Notes: generated by a model not told the origin, from the letters alone. A DNA stretch of 43,785 nucleotides from Leptospira abararensis (GCF_016918735.1 NZ_JAFFPR010000005.1:1-43785); one strand, 5' to 3'. Shown: positions 17,043 to 26,607, counted from the first letter of the stretch. Numbers and translations: made by a program.

Positions 17043-17728
17043 GAGCAGTATTCATCAGGTTTATCGATTGTGAAGGTCCAGGGATTTTAGAACCAATACT
17101 TCGTGAAGCAGGATATCGGATCAGTTATCAAAATGCTTATGATAGACGAATCCATTTGATGCCAGAAATTCATTTGAATTTTGATTTGATTGTTATGTTA
17201 GGTGGTCCTCAGTCTGTTGCGGATCCAGCGGAACAAGAGTTTTTTAAACCATATTATGATATCGTAAACAATGTGGTCGTCTTACCAAACAAAAAATTAA
17301 TAGGGATTTGTTTAGGTTCACAAATCATTGCCAAGGCGTTAGGCGCCAATGTTCGTCCGGGAACCAAGGGTCCGGAGACAGGTTTTTCTGAGTTACAAAT
17401 TTTAAAATCAGAACACCCGATATTTAAAGGTATTGAAACAGAATCCATTTTAGCCTTTCACCTTCATGAAGATATTTTTGACATCCCTGTGGGTGCAGAA
17501 CATTTGCTCGCAAGTGGGTATTATGCGAACCAAATGTTCGCATACAAAAACAAAATTTTTGCTTTTCAAACTCACCTGGAACCAACTTTAGAAATGTTAA
17601 ACGTTTGGCAGTCGGTTCATAAGGATTTTATCGCAAAAGGGACTGGTGATTTTTCTGAAATCGCCACCAAACAGAAAGCAATGGCAGAAACTGCCACTAC
17701 GATATTTCGAAATATTATAAAATTATAA
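17039..17728 (+). CDS. Class-I glutamine amidotransferase family protein
   Basis: This 229-residue protein has the glutaminase fold of GMP synthase-type amidotransferases. [13 protein letters not shown] VMLGGPQSV lies near 52-60, the nucleophile elbow GICLGSQ has Cys91, and the triad is completed by His179 and Glu181 in FQTHLEP. It stands alone, with no synthetase domain, so it may act with an unlinked partner, cleave gamma-glutamyl compounds, or hydrolyse glutamine for an unknown acceptor. The ATG at 17039 overlaps the previous stop by four bases. SecA starts 11 bases downstream, and the three genes are likely one transcript. Confidence 0.88.
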   Translation: MRAVFIRFIDCEGPGILEPILREAGYRISYQNAYDRRIHLMPEIHLNFDLIVMLGGPQSVADPAEQEFFKPYYDIVNNVVVLPNKKLIGICLGSQIIAKALGANVRPGTKGPETGFSELQILKSEHPIFKGIETESILAFHLHEDIFDIPVGAEHLLASGYYANQMFAYKNKIFAFQTHLEPTLEMLNVWQSVHKDFIAKGTGDFSEIATKQKAMAETATTIFRNIIKL

Positions 17729-17738
17729 CGGACTCGGT

Positions 17739-20495
17739 ATGTTTCAAAAAATATTAACAATTTTATTCGGCAGTAAGTATGAAAGGGACTTAAAAAGATT
17801 AAATCCTATTGTAGAGGCTATTAATTCATTTGAGCCGGCAATCAAAGCGATGGACGATGAAACCTTATCTCTGCAAACTACAAAGTTTAAAGAAAGGTTA
17901 GCAGCTGGCGAAACTTTAGATGATGTTTTGCCTGAAGCATTTGCCACTGTGCGTGAAGTTGCATATCGAACCTTAGGAATGAGGCATTTTGATGTGCAGA
18001 TGATGGGTGGTATTTCTTTACATTGGGGAAATATTTCTGAAATGAAAACAGGAGAAGGAAAAACTTTAACTTCGACCTTACCCATTTATCTCAATTCCCT
18101 TTCTGGAGAAGGTGTTCATGTTGTCACAGTAAACGATTATTTGGCAAAGCGGGATGCGAATTGGATGCGACCTGTATTTGAATTTTTAAAAGTTTCTGTT
18201 GGGGTGATCCAACATGATATGGATCATGAAGAGAGAAAGGTAGCTTACAATTCAGATATCACTTACGGAACCAACAACGAATTTGGATTCGATTATTTAC
18301 GTGATAACATGGTTAGTTACAAAGAACACCGCGTACAAAGACAACATAACTATGCGATCGTAGATGAAGTGGACTCCATTTTGGTGGATGAAGCTAGGAC
18401 CCCTCTTATCATTTCTGGTCCTGCGGAAGAATCGACAGACAAATACCTCAAAGTAAATAAAATTATCCCTAAACTTGTTGAAGGGGAAGACTACGAGATT
18501 GATGAAAAAGCAAAAAATGTAATTTTATCAGAAGCGGGTGTTCATCATGTGGAAGAATTGTTAGGTGTTGAAAATTTATACCAGGCTGAAAATATTGAAC
18601 TAGTTCACCACGTGCAACAAGCGTTAAAAGCCCATAAGATTTTTTATAGAGATAAAGATTATGTAGTTCAAGATGGTGAAGTTATCATTGTAGATGAATT
18701 CACTGGTCGATTGATGAAAGGAAGACGATACTCCGATGGATTACACCAATCCTTAGAAGCAAAAGAGGGAGTGGCTATCGCTCGTGAATCGCAAACCTTA
18801 GCATCCATCACTTTCCAAAATTATTTCCGTATCTATAAGAAATTATCTGGTATGACGGGAACTGCAGATACCGAAGCCGAAGAGTTCAAAAAAATCTATA
18901 GTTTAGATGTGATTGTGATTCCTTCCAATTTGAAAATACAACGCCAAGACATGCCCGATCGTGTTTATAAAACAGAACGCGAAAAGTTTGATGCCGTTGT
19001 TAAAGACATCCAAGAAAAAGTTTCCAGAAAACAACCGGTGTTAGTGGGAACAATTTCTATCGAAAAATCAGAGGTTCTTTCTAAACTTCTAACCTCTCAT
19101 GGAATTCCGCACAACGTTTTAAACGCAAAACAACATGAAAGAGAATCGGAAATTGTCGCAAACGCGGGTCGTCCCGGTGCTATTACGATCGCTACAAACA
19201 TGGCGGGTCGCGGAACGGATATTGTCCTTGGTGGTGCACCAAAATACAAAGAAGATTTGGAAAAGTTGGATGAACTTTGTGATTCATTGGGTATTAAAGC
19301 CAAAGTGGAATTAGAAGTCGTTTATAGTTTTCGAGAACATCTCATCAAACAAAAGTTTGAAGAAGCTGAATCAAAAATTTCAGAAATCCGTAACGAAAAC
19401 ATCAAAAAAGAATGTAACAAGATTTTAGCAGAAGCTAAAAAATGGAAAGTGGATCATGACTTTGTGATTGGTGCTGGTGGTTTACATATCATTGGTTCGG
19501 AAAGGCATGAATCCCGCCGTATTGATAACCAACTTCGTGGACGTTCTGGTAGACAAGGGGACCCTGGTTCTTCTAGATTTTATTTATCCTTACAAGATGA
19601 TTTGATGCGAATTTTTGGTTCGGATCGAATTGCTCGTATTATGGATACACTCAAAATGCCAGAAGGTCAAGAGTTAGAGCATAGTATGGTATCTAATGCC
19701 ATTGCACGTGCACAAAAACGTGTGGAAGGTCATAACTTCGACATCAGAAAGCACTTGTTAGAGTATGATGACGTAATGAACCGCCAAAGGATTTATATTT
19801 ATGGAATTCGCAATGAACTTTTAGACAAAGGAAACATGTCACGAACCATAGTAGATTTCTTTGATGAAGTGGTTGAGAACCAAGTCATTCTGTATTGTGA
19901 AGGTAACAATGTGGATGCTTGGGAAGTGGATTCTCTTAATGAGTGGATTCAAAGTTTAGGTATCACTGAAACTATTGATCCAAAACAATTCAAAAAAGAA
20001 GCAAATCCTCAGCTAAAAGTTTTTGAGATTTTATCCAAATTAGTAAAAGATTTATACGAATCCAAAGTTTCTTCCATAGGAGAAGAGGTTTGGCGATCGA
20101 TCGAAAGGAATGTGTTCTTAGATATTTTAGACCATCGTTGGAAAGAACATCTTTATGCCATGGATCATTTGAAAGAAGGAATTTGGACCGTTGGTTACGG
20201 TGAAAAAAATCCTTTGATTGAATACAAACTACAAGGGTTTAAGATGTTTGATCAGTTGGTAGAAAGTCTTAAAAACGAAGTGGTTTCTTTCTTGTTGAAG
20301 ATTGAAGTTACCGATTCGGATCGTAATCAGGATGAATCTACACCTAAAGAATACAAAAAGATTGGTGAGGAACAAAGGGCGGAAGTGGATATGTTTGGAA
20401 ATGAAATCAAATCCAACAAAACCAAACCGCAAGTTTCTTCTACAACTAGTTCTGGTGGTGGATCTGAAAGGAAATCGAGTCGTAGAAAGAGGTAA
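17739..20495 (+). CDS. secA: Preprotein translocase ATPase SecA
   Basis: This 918-residue protein is the motor that drives unfolded preproteins through SecYEG using ATP. The Walker A region [13 protein letters not shown] lies near 103-115 and the DEAD-box-like [20 protein letters not shown] near 208-227. The preprotein-crosslinking domain, the second ATPase domain with [11 protein letters not shown] and [10 protein letters not shown], the helical scaffold and the wing domain follow in normal order. The length is normal. The C-terminal tail ends in a Ser/Gly/Lys/Arg stretch and lacks the cysteine-rich zinc motif that binds SecB in many bacteria. It is the last gene of the group with the thioredoxin-like lipoprotein and the amidotransferase. 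Confidence 0.98.
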   Translation: MFQKILTILFGSKYERDLKRLNPIVEAINSFEPAIKAMDDETLSLQTTKFKERLAAGETLDDVLPEAFATVREVAYRTLGMRHFDVQMMGGISLHWGNISEMKTGEGKTLTSTLPIYLNSLSGEGVHVVTVNDYLAKRDANWMRPVFEFLKVSVGVIQHDMDHEERKVAYNSDITYGTNNEFGFDYLRDNMVSYKEHRVQRQHNYAIVDEVDSILVDEARTPLIISGPAEESTDKYLKVNKIIPKLVEGEDYEIDEKAKNVILSEAGVHHVEELLGVENLYQAENIELVHHVQQALKAHKIFYRDKDYVVQDGEVIIVDEFTGRLMKGRRYSDGLHQSLEAKEGVAIARESQTLASITFQNYFRIYKKLSGMTGTADTEAEEFKKIYSLDVIVIPSNLKIQRQDMPDRVYKTEREKFDAVVKDIQEKVSRKQPVLVGTISIEKSEVLSKLLTSHGIPHNVLNAKQHERESEIVANAGRPGAITIATNMAGRGTDIVLGGAPKYKEDLEKLDELCDSLGIKAKVELEVVYSFREHLIKQKFEEAESKISEIRNENIKKECNKILAEAKKWKVDHDFVIGAGGLHIIGSERHESRRIDNQLRGRSGRQGDPGSSRFYLSLQDDLMRIFGSDRIARIMDTLKMPEGQELEHSMVSNAIARAQKRVEGHNFDIRKHLLEYDDVMNRQRIYIYGIRNELLDKGNMSRTIVDFFDEVVENQVILYCEGNNVDAWEVDSLNEWIQSLGITETIDPKQFKKEANPQLKVFEILSKLVKDLYESKVSSIGEEVWRSIERNVFLDILDHRWKEHLYAMDHLKEGIWTVGYGEKNPLIEYKLQGFKMFDQLVESLKNEVVSFLLKIEVTDSDRNQDESTPKEYKKIGEEQRAEVDMFGNEIKSNKTKPQVSSTTSSGGGSERKSSRRKR

Positions 20496-20521
20496 ATAAG
20501 TTTTATCTCTTTTGTTTTTAG

Positions 20522-20575
20522 ATAAGTCCAACTCTGATGTGAGAAAATTTCTCGTTGTTTTAGAGTTGGACTTAT
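20522..20575. repeat. Compound hairpin between convergent secA and LIC_13355-like genes
   Basis: ATAAGTCCAACTCT (20522-20535) and AGAGTTGGACTTAT (20562-20575) are exact inverted repeats of 14 bp. The 26-base interior itself contains GAGAAA and TTTCTC, a smaller inner stem. No T-run follows on either strand, so it is not a classical terminator, although it lies between two converging genes and could end or protect both transcripts. Confidence 0.75.
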
Positions 20576-20674
20576 AAAGTTTCATTTGGCCTTAATTGAA
20601 TTCTGAATTCGGAAATTGAAACTCCAAACCATTAAAATCAGTTAAATCTGTTTTATTGACTTAATGTTTTCCAA

Positions 20675-21523
20675 TCATTCCACTGATTTTGCAACCACCC
20701 CATCAATATCAGCTCCATTATTATAGGAATGTGGATAAACATATCCTGATCCTGTATTTGGGTTGGTCACAGCAGATGCGGAAATCATTTTGATAAATTT
20801 AAAGCCATTGGTTTGGACATTCGTACGAGCTGCTGCATCACAATTGGCACCAGGTCCACCAACGATTAAATCATCAAGATTGAACCCATCGCCGCCTCCG
20901 ACTAAAAATCCATTTCCTGAAGATGTAAACAATTCATCCAAGTTAAATGGTTTGGTGGCCATATGGTAAAGAACGGGTCTAAGTCCACCAAATCCTGGCC
21001 AGGAAGAAATTAGATTACTATCGCCTGCACTTGGATTAAACCCACTGAGATCAAATCCACAGTAGTTTGTCCCGTCAAAAGATACTTGCACTACCATTGG
21101 ATCAAACGCATATCGATCGCTAGTTTCTGAGACTCTAAAAGGATTTTCATATACAATAAAATCAATTCCCGTAACGTTCTTTACTGTTTTACCTCCCCAT
21201 GATAATACGATTGTTGCACCAGCGCCCGTTAAATTTAATGCATAAACATCCAAAGATCCTGAAAATTCTCCACCACCGCAAATGCCATTGATTGCTTTAG
21301 ATGAGTCGTTGAATCCATTCACAGTGGAATTGGCCGTGACAACTGTATTTGCAATGGGTATCGTTGTTGGAAGAGTTGTCGGCGGGCATGGACCCACAGC
21401 AGTAGAGTTTGTCAGTGGAAGCGCTAGTAAAGGTAATAAGAGGTCATTATTTTTGTTTTTCTCAGTACATTGCAATAAAAACAAAGTGAATAATAATAAT
21501 GATTTTTTTTGAAACTGGCACAT
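20675..21523 (-). CDS. LIC_13355-like lipoprotein
   Basis: This 282-residue protein has a signal peptide with lipobox LLLQC and a long Thr/Pro/Ala-rich linker (LTNSTAVGPCPPTT). The body is beta-rich with many Gly, Asn and Asp: VLSWGGKTVKNVTGIDFIVYENPF, a Cys at CGFDLSGF, and GNGFLVGGGDGFNLDDLIVGG. I recognise this pattern as the leptospiral LIC_13355 family; its function is unknown. The start at 21523 is set by AGGAGA seven bases upstream, and the longer in-frame start would include an 11-bp hairpin. It is the second gene of the riboswitch-controlled operon, 53 bases after the first lipoprotein. A cobalamin-linked role is inferred only from this position. Confidence 0.85.
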   Translation of the reverse strand: MCQFQKKSLLLFTLFLLQCTEKNKNNDLLLPLLALPLTNSTAVGPCPPTTLPTTIPIANTVVTANSTVNGFNDSSKAINGICGGGEFSGSLDVYALNLTGAGATIVLSWGGKTVKNVTGIDFIVYENPFRVSETSDRYAFDPMVVQVSFDGTNYCGFDLSGFNPSAGDSNLISSWPGFGGLRPVLYHMATKPFNLDELFTSSGNGFLVGGGDGFNLDDLIVGGPGANCDAAARTNVQTNGFKFIKMISASAVTNPNTGSGYVYPHSYNNGADIDGVVAKSVE

Positions 21524-21536
21524 AAATCGTCTCCTA

Positions 21537-21566
21537 TTTGCCTTTATCCAAATGAATAAAGGCAAA
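21537..21566 (-). repeat. Intercistronic 11-bp hairpin in the riboswitch-controlled operon
   Basis: TTTGCCTTTAT (21537-21547) and ATAAAGGCAAA (21556-21566) are perfect inverted repeats with an eight-base loop. The stem ends one or two bases from the Shine-Dalgarno of the downstream lipoprotein gene and starts 11 bases after the upstream stop. It may stabilise mRNA or tune relative translation. It has no T-run, so it does not look like a terminator. Confidence 0.75.
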
Positions 21567-21576
21567 ATTTCTGAAT

Positions 21577-22158
21577 TTAAAAAGTTCTAGTTAAGAAATT
21601 AAATGCAAATGATCCATTGCAGCCTGCTGCTTTTGGATTTGTCGTATAAACTGTTCCAGATGCTTTTCTTGAGGCAAGATCTGTTTTAGTTTCAGCTAAT
21701 GTTGGTTTGCCGTTAAACACGTCACAAATTAATATTTCATTTTCAGCGTTGATAGTCCAAATTAAGGCCGAAATGTTTACACTGTTTTTTGGTTTATAAT
21801 AAAGCACTCGATCTATGTTGCTAAATTCCACGATTTCCGCGTTTACTCGATATGTTGAGGTACCAGCACCATTTACATAATCAACATATAAATATCCTGT
21901 TGTGGTTCCGAAGTTAGATTGGATAGAAACTGTGTTGGAACCTGGTGTGTTACATGTTCCTGCAGAACAGCTAGCTTGAAAGTATGTTCCTCTAATTTCA
22001 ATTTGGCCTGCTTCTTTTGCAGATGCCTCTGCTGTTTTCAATAATCCTAGTACTAAATTATTGTCAGCTTCCGATTTATCTACTTTGCCTGCATCAGCAC
22101 ATGCCGTAAGTATTGTCATTGCTAAAATAGCAATTGTTAGTTGAATTGTTGTTTTCAT
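21577..22158 (-). CDS. Lipoprotein under cobalamin-riboswitch control
   Basis: This 193-residue protein has a signal peptide ending in lipobox ILTAC (Cys at about 20) followed by ADAGK. A short helical segment (LVLGLLKTAEASAKEAG) is followed by a beta-rich body with two apparent disulfide candidates, SCSAGTC near 63-69 and a later pair at ICDVF and AAGCNGS. I do not recognise a domain. The gene is the first after a cobalamin riboswitch on the same strand, and AGGAGA precedes its ATG, held in a small AGATT/AATCT hairpin (22161-22176). It should be made when intracellular B12 is low, so a role in cobalamin capture or B12-dependent metabolism is the natural hypothesis, unproven. Confidence 0.85.
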   Translation of the reverse strand: MKTTIQLTIAILAMTILTACADAGKVDKSEADNNLVLGLLKTAEASAKEAGQIEIRGTYFQASCSAGTCNTPGSNTVSIQSNFGTTTGYLYVDYVNGAGTSTYRVNAEIVEFSNIDRVLYYKPKNSVNISALIWTINAENEILICDVFNGKPTLAETKTDLASRKASGTVYTTNPKAAGCNGSFAFNFLTRTF

Positions 22159-22286
22159 TTAGATTCTCCTAAATCTTGGTTTGAATTTAGGGGAACACGA
22201 ACAGGAAATAGGTTTATTCTCGTCAGAAGACGGGAAATCTTAAAATCTATAGATAGAAATGTAAGTAATGTTTTTTCCATACGGGT

Positions 22287-22342
22287 GCCCCGAATTTACC
22301 TTCGGGGCCCCTTTACATCATCTGTGAGACAGATAAATGTAA
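22287..22342 (-). promoter_or_regulatory. Hairpins of the riboswitch expression platform
   Basis: Downstream of the aptamer on the transcript lie two stems. The first is 22313-22342 (TTACAT/ATGTAA plus ATCTGT/ACAGAT around a three-base loop). The second is 22287-22308 (GCCCCGAA and TTCGGGGC with a six-base loop). A second copy of AAATGTAAGT at 22257-22266 repeats that at 22335-22344, so ATGTAA could pair with either. No T-run follows the GC-rich stem, favouring translational control. Confidence 0.6.
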
Positions 22343-22377
22343 GTGTGCAAAGTTCCCAATCCACGGAGAAAACATTG

Positions 22378-22496
22378 CGGGGAAGATCTGGCTTATCACC
22401 TAATATAGATTATACTATAGTTGGTGCATCACAGTTGCGGGTCAGCACAGGACTTTCACCTGTTTCCTCCCTGAAGGTAATGCCAGAGTTCCCACC
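22378..22496 (-). promoter_or_regulatory. Cobalamin (vitamin B12) riboswitch
   Basis: On the minus strand the aptamer has GGTGAAAGTCC, then TGACCCGCAACTGTG (around 22430-22460), the core of the cobalamin-riboswitch B12 box. Outer stems match: GGGAA near 22489-22493 pairs with TTCCC at 22380-22384, and TCTGGC pairs with GCCAGA. The closing AAGCCAGATCTTCCCC segment is as expected. It lies after the cytochrome peroxidase stop and about 220 bases before the lipoprotein gene. In this family cobalamin binding normally represses the downstream gene. Confidence 0.92.
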
Positions 22497-22518
22497 TCAA
22501 TATATTTTGTCAATGGAT

Positions 22519-23592
22519 TTAGTTTGACTTTGTTTTATCTGATAATGATTTCAGAAAGTGAACAATCATTTCGATTTCTGAATCGTTCATAGCGCGGTTC
22601 AGTTTGTAATGATTCATCCGTCGCACTGCCTCTTTGAGTGTGGGAACGCTGCCATCGTGAAAGTAGGGAGCGGTCAATGCGACATTTCGAAGAGGTGGAA
22701 CTTTAAAGAAATAATTGTCATCTGGATTCCCGGTAAATTCAGATCTTCCTAAATCATTAGGATTGTATGGATACACTGTATCTAATTTTGAAAATTGTGA
22801 TCCACCGAGTAAACTCTTGTTATGACAGTTTGTACATCCTACATCAAGAAATACTTTTAATCCATCTAACTCAGCTTTATTGAGAGCGAAGGGATTGAAT
22901 TCTATAAAATCGTCAAATCTTGACTTTGAGACAAGGGAATTTTCGAAGGCAACCAGTGCAAGACGGATAGAATGGATACTTGGGCTCGGAGAGTCAGGAT
23001 AAACATCTGCAAATAAAGTTGTATAACTAGAATCATTTTGGACGCGCGATAACAATTCTGCTTCTGAGGGGAGTGACATCTCCAGAGGATTAATAAATGG
23101 ATCAGTTGCTTGGTTGTATAATGTATCTCTTCTTCCATCCCAAAAAATTATTGGTAAAAAACCAACGTTAAGAATACTAGGAGTGTTTCTTTTTCCCGGT
23201 TGGCCAAAGGTTCCACGCGAAGTGGATTGTCGATCCATACCAGCGGCACTTCCATCAATAGGATGGCAAGTAAGACAGGATTGCACATGGTTAGATGAAA
23301 GTTTGTTATCTCTGAAAAGTTTGTTACCTAAATTAATTTTCGCTATTGAGTCTGTTTCGGAACCAGGGACAGAGTTTGGTAAGCTGCCAATTTTCGATCT
23401 AACAATTACTTGGAGTTCCGAGGCATATATGAAATCAGATGAGATGCTTAACGTAATTAAATTGTTTACGATTTCATTTTGATCAGATTCAGTTTTCAGA
23501 AATGTGCAACTAGCAAACGTTATACATATTAGATGAGAAAAAAGTAGCTTAAATATTGATTTGTGAAAGGGAAAGGATGGAAGTAAAACCAT
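22519..23592 (-). CDS. Di-haem cytochrome c peroxidase (MauG/CcpA family), lipoprotein
   Basis: This 357-residue exported protein has two c-type haem sites, CLTCH at about 106-110 and CTNCH at about 253-257, as in bacterial di-haem cytochrome c peroxidases and MauG-like enzymes. Family motifs around them include GKRNTPSILNVGF, IFWDGRRDTLYNQA and a C-terminal APYFHDGSVPTLKEAV. The signal peptide ends in a lipobox-like FASC, so it is probably membrane-anchored, facing the periplasm. It should reduce hydrogen peroxide with electrons from a small cytochrome, or oxidise a specific protein or small molecule. ATG 23592 is chosen over the upstream TTG. It lies directly before the cobalamin riboswitch on the same strand. 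Confidence 0.9.
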   Translation of the reverse strand: MVLLPSFPFHKSIFKLLFSHLICITFASCTFLKTESDQNEIVNNLITLSISSDFIYASELQVIVRSKIGSLPNSVPGSETDSIAKINLGNKLFRDNKLSSNHVQSCLTCHPIDGSAAGMDRQSTSRGTFGQPGKRNTPSILNVGFLPIIFWDGRRDTLYNQATDPFINPLEMSLPSEAELLSRVQNDSSYTTLFADVYPDSPSPSIHSIRLALVAFENSLVSKSRFDDFIEFNPFALNKAELDGLKVFLDVGCTNCHNKSLLGGSQFSKLDTVYPYNPNDLGRSEFTGNPDDNYFFKVPPLRNVALTAPYFHDGSVPTLKEAVRRMNHYKLNRAMNDSEIEMIVHFLKSLSDKTKSN

Positions 23593-23668
23593 AGAAACCA
23601 AACAGGGAATTTATCCCGAATCCATCAATTCAAATTTTGGATCCGGTTTTTATTGGTAGCATTGAAAT

Positions 23669-23693
23669 TTAGAATAAGGACTTTCTATTCTAA
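23669..23693 (-). terminator. Weak hairpin after the chemotaxis receptor gene
   Basis: TTAGAATA and TATTCTAA form an 8-bp stem with a nine-base loop 20-odd bases beyond the chemotaxis receptor stop. The following bases are A/T-rich without a clear T-run, so this is a possible, weak terminator. Confidence 0.35.
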
Positions 23694-23714
23694 GACCTCA
23701 AACCACATTATTTT

Positions 23715-25757
23715 CTAATGAGTGTGAAAGGAATTTGTGACTGAAGCAATCGTTTCTGCAATTTCTCCAATCTTTTGGCTTACTTGATTTAAATCTTCTG
23801 AATTGTTGGCAAGTTCTTGTGCACTACCGGAAAGTGTATTGATGGTGTTCACCATATCTTCCGATGCTTTTTTTTGCTCACGACTTGAAAACTCAATGGT
23901 TTCTGCCATGTCTTGTAGTCCTTTGAGTTCAGTAGTGACACTAATTAAACTATTTGTTTGTATTGTCATTTCCTCTTTTAAATGATCTACACCAGATTGC
24001 ATTCTGTTGGACTGTTCTACAATTTCGCTAAGTGCGTTGACAGTTTCATGCACATGAGTAGTGCCGATGTTCACTACGGAATTACTTTTATCAATAAGTC
24101 GTTTAATGTTTTTAACGGATGATTGGGTTTTATCGGCTAATTTAGAAATCTCTTCTGCTACTACGGCAAAACCCATTCCTGCTTCACCAGCGCGAGCGGC
24201 TTCAATACTTGCGTTTAATGCTAGTAAGTTGGTCCTTTCTGAAATTTCGGTGATAAGATCAACAATTCCAGTGATGTCTTTGGTCACAGAACGAATTTCG
24301 GACATGGCATTATCCGTATTTTGAACGGAAATATTGCCGAAATTGGCTAAATTTGTAGAAGTGACGGACTGATCGGTTAATTGTAAGAGAGCTTTTTCGA
24401 TATTAAAAATGGAACCTTCAATGTTTTTCATTTCTTCCGTAATTTTAACAATGTTTTTGGTTTCATTCGTAATGAATTCAAACATAATTTCAAAGGATGT
24501 TGTGAGCTCTTCTAAGGAAGCTGCCGATTCTTCGGAGATGGAAGCAAGTGAGGAAGCGTTGTCTGAAACTGAAATTGCATCTTGTTTTAATTTATAAGAG
24601 ACTTTCTCTGCATCACTTACTGAGATTTTTAATTGGTTCATGATGTGATTGAGATTTTTTAGAAAAAGGTTGATCGAATCTGTTATTTTTCCAATTTCAT
24701 TGTTACCAAAGTTAGGAAGAGTTTTTGTTAAATCAGCCTCTCCACTAGAAAGTTCATTTACCTTAGAAAGAACAGTGACTAACGGGTTATTGATACTTCG
24801 AAAAATAAATATTACAAATAAACTCGAGATAGATAAAGATATCAAAACTAAAAATATGTTCATATTTCTCTGAAAGGATAATAATTGGATTCTATCGTTT
24901 ACTAACTTTTCTAAAATTCCAATGGAACTCTCATGGATTTCGCCTGCGATCAAAGTTCCTTTATGAATTGTGGCAAATAATTTCTCTGAGGAACTTGGTT
25001 TCACTTTGGAAAGGATGAACGTTTCTTTTAGTTCGCGAATATAGTTTTCACAAGAAATCTTAGAAACTTCATTTGCTTTTTTTAATTCTTCTACATAAGG
25101 AGAAATATCTTCAATGGATTTTGTATTGGATTTTTGAATCTCGTTGCATGTGGACTCAATAAAATTAATAGAAATCAGTGCTCTTGTAAAATTAACACTA
25201 GAGTATTGTTTGTTTTTGTTATTGGCATTCGAAAACTCATCACGAGCAATCTCCTTTAAAACTCCGATATTTTTGAGGATTTCTGGCACTCTGAAAAAGG
25301 TAATCTCCATTTGATAATAGGAGTTAACTTCTGGATCCAGGATTAAGTTAGAAAAGTCACCTATTTTCAAAGCAAGTTCTTGTGTATCATAGAGGAACTT
25401 TGTAGCAGTAGGTTGGTCAAAACTTCCGATTTTTGTATATTTATCCCAAGCTGTCAGTTCTTTCGTATCACTTGGGAGTAGGTCCGTTTCTTTGATTTTC
25501 GTTTGAGCGGCTTTGATCAGAGGAACCAAATTATCGGTGTTTTCTTGTCCAATTTTTAGTCGTTCCAATCCCTCTCGGTAGGCAAGATAGATGGGCCTCA
25601 ATGCATGGATTCCTAATTGTTCTTTTTCGGAGAACTCAATCGTTCCATTCAGTGAACGTACTAAAATAAGCAAAATGATGAATAGTGATGCAACGAGTGG
25701 TATAGGTAGCAGCAAGAGCCTGGTTTGAATGGAAAACTTTGAAAGAAATTTGGACAT
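23715..25757 (-). CDS. Methyl-accepting chemotaxis protein
   Basis: This 680-residue receptor has a first membrane segment at about 14-36, a long helical periplasmic sensor region, and a second membrane segment near 295-315. A HAMP linker follows, with a cytoplasmic signalling domain to the C-terminus. The hairpin tip is intact: [19 protein letters not shown] and [15 protein letters not shown] near 505-540, the site contacting CheW and CheA. The sensor is helical-bundle-like, and the ligand cannot be read. It lacks a CheR-binding pentapeptide at the C-terminus (ends VTNSFHTH). It is divergent from the small lipoprotein gene upstream and stands alone, as leptospiral receptors often do. Confidence 0.95.
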   Translation of the reverse strand: MSKFLSKFSIQTRLLLLPIPLVASLFIILLILVRSLNGTIEFSEKEQLGIHALRPIYLAYREGLERLKIGQENTDNLVPLIKAAQTKIKETDLLPSDTKELTAWDKYTKIGSFDQPTATKFLYDTQELALKIGDFSNLILDPEVNSYYQMEITFFRVPEILKNIGVLKEIARDEFSNANNKNKQYSSVNFTRALISINFIESTCNEIQKSNTKSIEDISPYVEELKKANEVSKISCENYIRELKETFILSKVKPSSSEKLFATIHKGTLIAGEIHESSIGILEKLVNDRIQLLSFQRNMNIFLVLISLSISSLFVIFIFRSINNPLVTVLSKVNELSSGEADLTKTLPNFGNNEIGKITDSINLFLKNLNHIMNQLKISVSDAEKVSYKLKQDAISVSDNASSLASISEESAASLEELTTSFEIMFEFITNETKNIVKITEEMKNIEGSIFNIEKALLQLTDQSVTSTNLANFGNISVQNTDNAMSEIRSVTKDITGIVDLITEISERTNLLALNASIEAARAGEAGMGFAVVAEEISKLADKTQSSVKNIKRLIDKSNSVVNIGTTHVHETVNALSEIVEQSNRMQSGVDHLKEEMTIQTNSLISVTTELKGLQDMAETIEFSSREQKKASEDMVNTINTLSGSAQELANNSEDLNQVSQKIGEIAETIASVTNSFHTH

Positions 25758-25868
25758 AGAGCTGTGTATCTTCCTATAATGGACGAAAAAAATCCACTTA
25801 ACTTCTAACGATTATTGATGTTCAATAAATCAATCATTTAATTTTATAGGTGTAAGAATGGAGGGTTT

Positions 25869-26315
25869 GTGAACAGATCCCTAATACTAATTACGTTATT
25901 TACTACTGCATCTTGTGCTCGCACTTTGGAAGTAAAAAACCAAGACAGTCTTTTTGAAAATTGTATGAAGACTTTTCAGGATGAAGTTAAATGCCGAGAA
26001 TTTATGTCGACATCTGCAAAAGACATCCAATCGGAAGATCAAAAACGAGAAGAAGTTTTAGCTCAACTAACAGTGGAACAACTAGCAGGTATGAAACTTC
26101 GAAAAGAGATTAAGGACACTTTACCAGGTAAAAATGGGAACTTTGTCCGAGAATATATCGGTGATCCAGATGAAGTCAAACGTGGTGGGGACAGAGAGTA
26201 CTGGGTTTATAAACGACCCATTAGCAAGTTCTCAGGTGATTCTCTTCCAGATAAAGAAATTACAGTAATCTTCCGGAGATCTTTTGTGGAGAAAGTAGAC
26301 TACAAAAAACCATAA
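25869..26315 (+). CDS. Small lipoprotein of unknown function
   Basis: This is a 148-residue protein starting at GTG 25869, with GGAGGG close upstream. The signal peptide is short with lipobox TASC (Cys at about 16). The mature part has an ENCMKTFQDEVKCREF helix with two Cys, a long charged helix, and a C-terminal half (VREYIGDPDEVKRGGDREYWVYKRP) resembling the SmpA/BamE-like small lipoprotein pattern of a Gly-x-Pro-Asp-x-Val turn followed by a WxY strand. That suggests an outer-membrane assembly or lipid-binding accessory role; I hold this as weak. It is transcribed divergently from the chemotaxis receptor. Confidence 0.7.
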   Translation: MNRSLILITLFTTASCARTLEVKNQDSLFENCMKTFQDEVKCREFMSTSAKDIQSEDQKREEVLAQLTVEQLAGMKLRKEIKDTLPGKNGNFVREYIGDPDEVKRGGDREYWVYKRPISKFSGDSLPDKEITVIFRRSFVEKVDYKKP

Positions 26316-26412
26316 ATCCTTTGTCTCTGCTCTGATTGGGGGAGGTAACTTACTTCCCTTGCACATTATTTCTATCCAAAGACTGCCTTTACCATTGAAT
26401 AAAAGTAAACTT

Positions 26413-26446
26413 CTCACGTTTTTATTTCCATAAATAAATTCGTGAG
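26413..26446. repeat. AT-rich hairpin downstream of the small lipoprotein gene
   Basis: CTCACG pairs with CGTGAG, and inside it TTTATTT pairs with AAATAAA around a short loop, with a two-base TT/TT mismatch between. It lies about 100 bases beyond the lipoprotein stop and could end that transcript, although there is no T-run after it. Confidence 0.5.
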
Positions 26447-26573
26447 TGTATCACTAAAGCTACCTAAACAATTTAATACGAGAAAGCTAAGACTCGCAAG
26501 AGTAGTTTTATTATCATGTGATCTGGCTGATCTAAAAACAATTCAGAAGGGGATGGATAGGAAGGAATAAAGT

Positions 26574-26598
26574 AGTCAGGAGAGGTCATCCCCTGACT
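26574..26598 (-). terminator. Probable terminator of the porin-lipoprotein operon
   Basis: AGTCAGG (26574-26580) and CCTGACT (26592-26598) form a 7-bp stem with an 11-base loop just after the stop of the minus-strand lipoprotein gene (26608). ACTTTATT follows on the minus strand. It may also act on transcripts coming from the other side. Confidence 0.5.
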
Positions 26599-26607
26599 TA
26601 AGTTTTG

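Larger units (their letters stand above)
22159..22518 (-). other. 360-base gap: riboswitch leader, no protein gene
   Basis: The gap between the peroxidase and the first lipoprotein is accounted for by the cobalamin aptamer, two hairpins and a leader carrying the lipoprotein ribosome-binding site. An open frame on the opposite strand across it reads through the aptamer and is not a credible protein. Confidence 0.8.

Noticed and set aside
22141..22527. Plus-strand 128-codon open frame across the riboswitch
   Set aside because: It runs through the conserved cobalamin aptamer read backwards and has no recognisable domain.
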